This document shows positions 58,396 through 64,000 of a DNA stretch of 64,000 bases, in pieces; the stretch's first letter is position 1; the number at the start of each line of letters is the position of its first letter. Origin of the DNA: Thunnus maccoyii (lineage: Eukaryota; Chordata; Actinopteri; Scombriformes; Scombridae); contig NC_056555.1 of the NCBI RefSeq assembly GCF_910596095.1, positions 13,074,001 to 13,138,000 of the forward strand, read 5' to 3'. The position numbers and the translations under genes are program-made. The notes under the pieces were generated by a model. That model worked only from the letters and a program-made list of their open reading frames with translations, did not search any database and was not told the origin of the DNA.

Positions 58396-60610
58396 CTCTA
58401 ACACACATAACACATCCATAACAGTGGAAACAGCCAGCTCTGTTAAAGTAATAATAATGCCCAGGCTGGCTTATTGGGACACTGTGACTGGCCTTATTTC
58501 TAGCGTGTGTGTGTGTGTGTGTGTTTGTGTGTGTGTGCTCTTCTATATATCAAGCCCCGTATAGGTCAAGTGTAGAGTTGTTTAGTGTTACTTGAGATTG
58601 TCAGGGAATCACCCTACATGATGGAAAGCATGATCTCCCCAGCCCGCCCCTCTTGTGTTTCACATACAGACTCCCCCCTCCCCCCAACACACACACACAC
58701 TTCAACCCGTCATCGTTGATTGAGCAGCGTCATATTTCCTATAGGCATGCAAACACACACGCACACACACACGTGCCCCCTCCCTCGCACCAGCACGGAC
58801 ATGTAACCTGCGCCCATCATGAAATATAGAGCACCCAGAGAGAGAAGGAGCAGCTAGAGTTACATATCACGAGTTAACGGACTCATGAAGGAGGTCTCCT
58901 CTTGTGTTCATGTTTTCATCAGACATCTCAGCCTCTGTATTTGAGGCAAAATCACTGAAATCTGACATTTTCTATCCTTTTCTGACGCATGTCTAAAAAG
59001 TAGGACTATACTCTATACGACTAATTTGTCTCTCTAAAAACCTGCTTTGTGTCAACTCTGATAAGCATCGCATCTTGTGGAGTTGTTATCAGTATTGCTT
59101 CATGCTCAGTTTCCTTTTTACCATGGCTCTCTGCCTCTCTCAGGCCAAAATAAGCAGCATGGTTTTCACGTAACAATGCAATTTTTACAAGCAAATTTGT
59201 TTTCTCGAAGCGAATTTAATGAAAAAGCGTCTTATATTAGTGAGCCGTTTTCACAGCTCAAGCTTTCCCGGCTTCCATATGGAAGATAAATGAAGCCCCG
59301 TCACATGAACCTTCCTCCCACTAAATTTAAAACCTAACATAACTCATTTCAGAGTTTATCCAGCTTGTAAAACCTGTGATGTTGCTGCGGCGACCGGTGG
59401 GATGAAGGCAGCGTATACAGTTACACATCACAAGGTTGAGGAAACGCATGCTGTACTGGCTGGCCTTAATGTGTTTCTCCTCTGCTCTGCTGAACTTAAG
59501 AAACCTTCACAGACACAGCGTTGTACTTTTAAGGTAGAAACGGGAAAAGCAGGAACCTTTTTATTTACAAAATAGAGAAACAAAATCATCAGTAGGCTTG
59601 TGGTTTGATAACAATTAATGAAGTCAGAATCTAATATTGAATCCACTTACTGATTCTGTTTAGATTTAGCTTGCAACTATTTTAAGCTGCATACTTTATG
59701 GAAAGCCCTCTAAAAAGTTACTAAAATGTTTACAGAACTTATAACAGGCTTTGCTGGTCAGTTTACATATTTGCTGTCTGATCTTTGCCCTTGTCTTTTT
59801 GCTAATAAAAAAGAAAAATAAAAGATTCAATAAGACGTTCATTAGCTGTAAGGTGTCAGATTTAAAAAGTCAGAGGGTTGCAGATTTTATAATTATATAA
59901 AATAGAGAACCATTCTCAAAGAATCCTGCCCATCACACACACGCACACCAACTTCCACATTACACACAGTTTCCATCCAGCAAACACACACCACGCCCGC
60001 GCTTAACATTCGTATTTGGCGTGTGTGTTTATCTGCGTTTTTGTGCCGGGTTGCTGGTCTCCTCATTGGGATTTCAGAGATGAATTTGACCTAAAAGAAG
60101 TGGCGCTAAAAGTCAAACAGAGGACAAGCAGCTCATGTAGTGCTGAATCACTAAAAATAGTAGCTTATCAAATCATATAAATGCAAACAGAAGGATCTAG
60201 ATAAGTGTTTGTTTTGATGCAATTATTGTTGTTGTTGTTGTCACAGATTCCGATAAGCTATCAGCACTGTACTAAAATAACGTTTTCCTCTATTTTAAAA
60301 CAGAAAAACATTGAGCACAGGGGATGGGTATTATCTTACATTGATACCACTAAGTGCATGATGCCCGAGTTTGATACTGATGCCTGACTTTGAGGAACAT
60401 AAACATGTTTTTCTACAGAACTTTGCCTTTGAAGATTTAGATTTGGAAATAAGTAAACAAGACCACCAATATGAGGAAACTTTCTGTGCTTGACTGTCTT
60501 CGATCAGTCAATCTGTGCTGCAGACACAAACTGATCAGTACCAAAAAAAATACTGCAGTTTGATACCCAGCACTACTGAGCACAAAAACACATCCATGAT
60601 CACCATCCAC
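58396..60610. other. Intergenic or intronic DNA, no recognised gene
   Basis: Contains TG tracts (58505-58538) and CA-rich patches (58687-58775 and 59933-59995). No coding signal was seen on either strand. Confidence 0.6.
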
Positions 60611-60615
60611 TTAAT

Positions 60616-60948
60616 GTAGGGCTGCAACTAATGATTATTTTCATTATGGATTCATCTGTTGATTATTTTTTCAATTAATCAAGGAGTTATTTGTTCTTTA
60701 AAATGTCAGAGAAAGGTGAAAAATGTTGACCGCTGTGTCCCACAACCCAAGATGTAAACTAAAAATGTTCCAACAGTTTACTATCATAAAGGACTAAAGA
60801 AAACAGAATTTGTTCACATTTAAGAAGGTGAAACCTTAGCATTTTTTCTTAAAAAATGACACAAAATGATTACTCAATTATCAAAATAGTTGCCAATTAA
60901 TTTTCTGTTGCTTGACTAATCGATTAATTGACTAATCATTGCAGCTCT
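60616..60948. mobile_element. GAGCTGCAAC-family miniature element, copy 7
   Basis: Left end AGGGCTGCAACTAATGATTA, right end GACTAATCATTGCAGCTCTA: a clear terminal inversion. Internal words include AAAATGTCAGAGAAAGGTGA and AAAATGACACAAAATGATTA. One of the clearest copies for defining the ends. Confidence 0.85.
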
Positions 60949-60980
60949 ACTCTTGTACATACCTATGGGAGTTGTATATT

Positions 60981-61550
60981 AAAGGGGACATATCATGGTT
61001 TTTGTGAATTTTCTGTCATTTATATATTGTTAAAATGTTGGATGTTAAACCTGGTCAAAGTTCCAAAACTTGTGGTGAACGTATGTAAAAACGCTCCCTG
61101 CAAGTCAAAAGTCAGGGCTTCAGTCTGCCATGTTTGTTAAGTTACCTCTACTTCCCCATCGTTTGCACACGCCCTCAAACAGCCGTCTGCTCTATGGTCT
61201 CTCTCCGCTCGCATATTTCAGATCGGATTCAGACTTGAACGTGTACGGATGTATTTGAGAAATTGACATCTTGAGTAAAGAACCAGAAAAACAGTGAAAT
61301 CTGACTACTACTGTTTGTTTACGCAGCTTCCAAAAGCTAACCAATCAGAGCAGAGTGGGCTCATCAGGAGGGGGGTCTTAAAGAGACAGGAGTTAAAACA
61401 GCCTGTTTCAGACAGAGGCTGAACTGAGGGGCTGCATAAAGGGCCAGTTAAGATGAATAAGGAGTTTTTAAAACTGTAAATCAAGCAAAGATATAAGAGT
61501 ACAGCCCCAGAATATAACTATAGACCTGGAAATGTGCATATATCCTCTTT
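60981..61550 (+). mobile_element. AAAGGGGACATAT-family miniature element, copy B
   Basis: The left end AAAGGGGACATATCATGG is matched by the right end GTGCATATATCCTCTTT, its imperfect reverse complement. Together with copy A (23148) it defines a family of about 450-570 bases with ordered shared blocks. Copy B has an extra stretch (about 61262-61330) absent from copy A. No protein is encoded. Confidence 0.75.
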
Positions 61551-61800
61551 ATGTGTGTTATGTTTGCAAGACAAAAACAGAAACCACATATGGTTTCTAT
61601 AATAAAAAATAGTCCATTTGTTTTTGCATTATTCAGAAACATTTGAGGTCTTGACTTTGACGGAAAAAAAACTCCTTAGATGGTCTAACAGTGTGGTTTC
61701 CTCTAAGTGTATCTCTCTTCTCTCGCTCTCTTTTTTTAAATTATCTTTTACCCTCGATGCAGGCAGCACGAAGCCTTGTGGTGATCACATGTGCATACAT

Positions 61801-61804
<4 letters not shown>

Positions 61805-61834
<30 letters not shown>
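61805..61834. repeat. (CA)n microsatellite
   Basis: About 13 CA units preceded by CATACACATATA. Confidence 0.85.
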
Positions 61835-61835
<1 letters not shown>

Positions 61836-62209
61836 GTCATAGACACAAAAAGAGCCTTCATATACACTGTGGCCTGCATAATACATGCTGTCTTCCTTGA
61901 CCGCCCTCTCTCTGTAAATGGGTCAGTCGAGATAGACCACTGGTCAGACAGACTTGGCACGCCCTGAGGGCTGCAGACCCAGTGTGTATATCTATGCGTG
62001 TGGGTGTGTGCGTTTGGTTGTTGTCAATGTTAAATTCTTTGAGAGCCTTGTAATGGAGTGCATTTGTAAACGAAGCTTCCTTGCAGACACAAGTTTGCCG
62101 TTACACCAAGTCGCTATTTGAAAAATTAAGAAAGATGAATAAAAGGGAGCAAGATGACTTTGTTTTCTTTTTAATGTCTGTAAATTCTGCAGCTTGTGAT
62201 CAGAATATA

Positions 62210-62211
<2 letters not shown>

Positions 62212-62307
<96 letters not shown>
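62212..62307. repeat. Very long (TG)n microsatellite
   Basis: About 48 uninterrupted TG units, the longest dinucleotide tract of this type in the window. It is long enough to be prone to slippage and Z-DNA formation. Confidence 0.95.
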
Positions 62308-62308
<1 letters not shown>

Positions 62309-63194
62309 GTCTGGGCTCCGTTCCCTAAGTACCCTTTAGTAAACCACAGTGTATTTTGGGAACACTGAGTGTGTGGTTTTGGAAAAAGTCTGTTTGGAAA
62401 GAACTCCCAGCCTATTTCTTATTGCTATGTTTTCCAGCATAAATAATAACCCTGCAGTTCACAACTAATCCTTTGTATAAAGCCGTGTGAGGCAATGGTA
62501 TGTGTGTGTGTTTGTGTGATAATATGGGTGAATCAGAATCTCATCACACTGAGGTATAATGAGGGGATTTTGAGGCTTTGAAAGGGGAGGATATTATCTC
62601 TGTCTCTGAACGGGGAGGATTTGAGGTCTTAAAGCTGTCAGAGAGTCTGGCTCACAGTGTGTGAGAGTTAAAAACAGAAAACACTGCTGTTTGTAGTCCA
62701 ACTCCACTAATGATGGGGTGTTGTTCCTTCAGGATTCTCTGTCTGGATAAAAGTCTGTTTTTAGTCTCTCTGGTTATGCTTAAGATTGTTGTTTAGCGGT
62801 TGCACAATTTGACAGTTTGTCATTTTGTCACAGCAGGAGTGTGTGTCTAGTTGTTACAAGCTGTTGCACCACACTAACTGGACAATGAGACATTTTTATT
62901 GCAGACTTAACAGTAATTTGAGCTCATAAAATCTTAATTTTACATCAAATGACGGACATCCTATGCTATTTGCAGACAAATAGGTCACGCTTATTCACAT
63001 AAACGTGTCCTGTAAAGAGAAATAGAAACAAAGTAGCGCTGCAAGGATTAGCTGATTAACTTTGCACCACTTGCTGTTCTGCCCACAGGAAGCTAGCACT
63101 ATTTTTGACTTTCACAGCCTGCTATCACTAGCGAGATGTAAAATATTTATCGATAGTTTAGACACAGATCTTTTCACTTCCTTATAGTAGCCAT

Positions 63195-63412
63195 TAGGGC
63201 TGCAACTAGTCGATTAATCTCTCTATAAAATGTCAAAAATACACATTAAAAGCACTCAGAGCACAGTGGTGTCTAAATGTCTTGTTTTGTCCAGCCAGCA
63301 GTTCAAAACCCAAAGAATTCATTTATGAAAAAGAAACATTTTTTAAAAATGTATCATTATCAAAATAGTTTCCAATTGTCTATCAATTAATCAGCTGATC
63401 ATTTTAGCTGTA
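63195..63412. mobile_element. GAGCTGCAAC-family miniature element, copy 8
   Basis: Left end AGGGCTGCAACTAGTCGATT, right end AATCAGCTGATCATTTTAGC, then TGTAG. The inner part (ATAAAATGTCAAAAATACAC, CTTGTTTTGTCCAGCCAGCA) matches other copies. Shorter than the full-length copies. Confidence 0.7.
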
Positions 63413-63419
63413 GTGGTCA

Positions 63420-64000
63420 CTTAAAAAAAAGACACCCTATTATAAAATAATCCAGGTTCAATGCACTACATACAGCTGAAACCATGAAGATATATTATAT
63501 TATTATCTTATATTATATTACATCCAAGACACATTGCAGGAGTCTAAGGATCAAAAATAATGAATTTGTTATAATTCAGCCAGACCAGCCCCAAAAGCAG
63601 GATGGGTGAAAAAGGGTTAATCGATTAGTGAAATTAATCAGTGTCTGCTTCTAGCTCCCCAAATAAACTCTGTACGTTCTGAGTTTTGGACTTTAAAGAC
63701 GTCATATTTGGCTCTGGTTCTTGCATCTTATAGACTAAATGATTTGGAGTGATCCTGCTTTCCTCCTGTGGTAGGTTAGAAAGCCAAGGTCAATATCCTT
63801 TTTCCTCTCATCACAGAGCCAAACGTTCATTAAGTCTCTGTTACGGCTCGATTCCACCGGGCGCGGCTGCGTCACGTTCCAGCTGCGACACGGCCGCCAG
63901 ATCTGATTGCGGCCACTTTAGTCAACGCTTGTGATCCCACCAGACACGTTTCAGAAGTGTCCCAGAAGCAGCTCTGAGCTCCACTATACATACGGGCCTA
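63420..64000. other. Right edge: AT-rich DNA, then a GC-rich block cut by the window end
   Basis: Up to about 63840 the sequence is ordinary AT-rich DNA with ATTAATCG words. From about 63845 it becomes CpG-rich (CCACCGGGCGCGGCTGCGTC, then CAGCTGCGACACGGCCGCC) for about 100 bases. No splice-bounded open frame is evident. It may be a GC-rich repeat or the edge of a CpG island lying outside the window. Confidence 0.4.

Noticed and set aside
62081..62368. Open frames reading through TG or CA tracts as Cys-Val or His-Thr repeats
   Set aside because: Dinucleotide repeats are automatically open in frames without stops. The same applies to those at 1232, 11001, 21670, 25475, 27670, 35865 and 56540.

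Overview
The window is nuclear DNA from a teleost fish, probably a spiny-rayed (percomorph-type) species. The evidence is long intron-split genes with GT-AG splice sites, many CA/TG microsatellites, Tc1-, hAT- and Pogo-type DNA transposon remnants, a 5'-truncated LINE, a tRNA-derived SINE, and the RSBN1L-TMEM60 gene pair in the order and orientation known from human chromosome 7. No rRNA, CRISPR, operon or other prokaryotic feature was seen.

Region 1 (about 1-3.4 kb) is non-coding upstream DNA that carries a long inverted-repeat element. Region 2 (3.5-41.7 kb) is a complete plus-strand rsbn1l gene with nine coding exons. All exon phases agree and they give a 1340-residue protein. Its conserved core (about residues 345-745) is the RSBN1/DPY-21 JmjC-type demethylase domain, with an H-x-D pair in exon 7 and a third histidine in exon 9. 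The core is flanked by basic, poly-Gln and Ser/Pro-rich sequence and by a C-terminal low-complexity tail of about 595 residues. The introns hold LINE, SINE and miniature-transposon copies and microsatellites.

Region 3 (about 43.4-46.5 kb) is tmem60 on the minus strand, tail-to-tail with rsbn1l. It has a two-exon 133-residue CDS, a non-coding first exon and a CCAAT/GC-box promoter. Region 4 (46.5-47.2 kb) is the head-to-head side of that promoter, with a candidate plus-strand first exon. Synteny predicts the 5' end of phtf2 here, but no recognisable PHTF coding sequence lies in the window.

Region 5 (47-64 kb) is mostly repeats: a decayed Pogo/Tigger-like transposon with a Cys-rich C-terminal finger (49.6-51.2 kb, minus strand), an hAT-type miniature element with a near-perfect 8-bp target duplication (57.2-58.4 kb), and a very long TG tract (62.2 kb). 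It also holds a few splice-bounded open segments that could be exons of the gene starting near 47 kb. A miniature element beginning with GAGCTGCAAC and rich in ATTAATCG-like words recurs about ten times across the window.

The protein-coding content is two firm genes: a chromatin-modifying enzyme and a small multi-pass membrane protein. The most unusual points are the very long fish-type C-terminal tail of Rsbn1l, a KRENGEV motif repeated at the ends of exons 1 and 2, and the unassigned exon candidates downstream of the bidirectional promoter.
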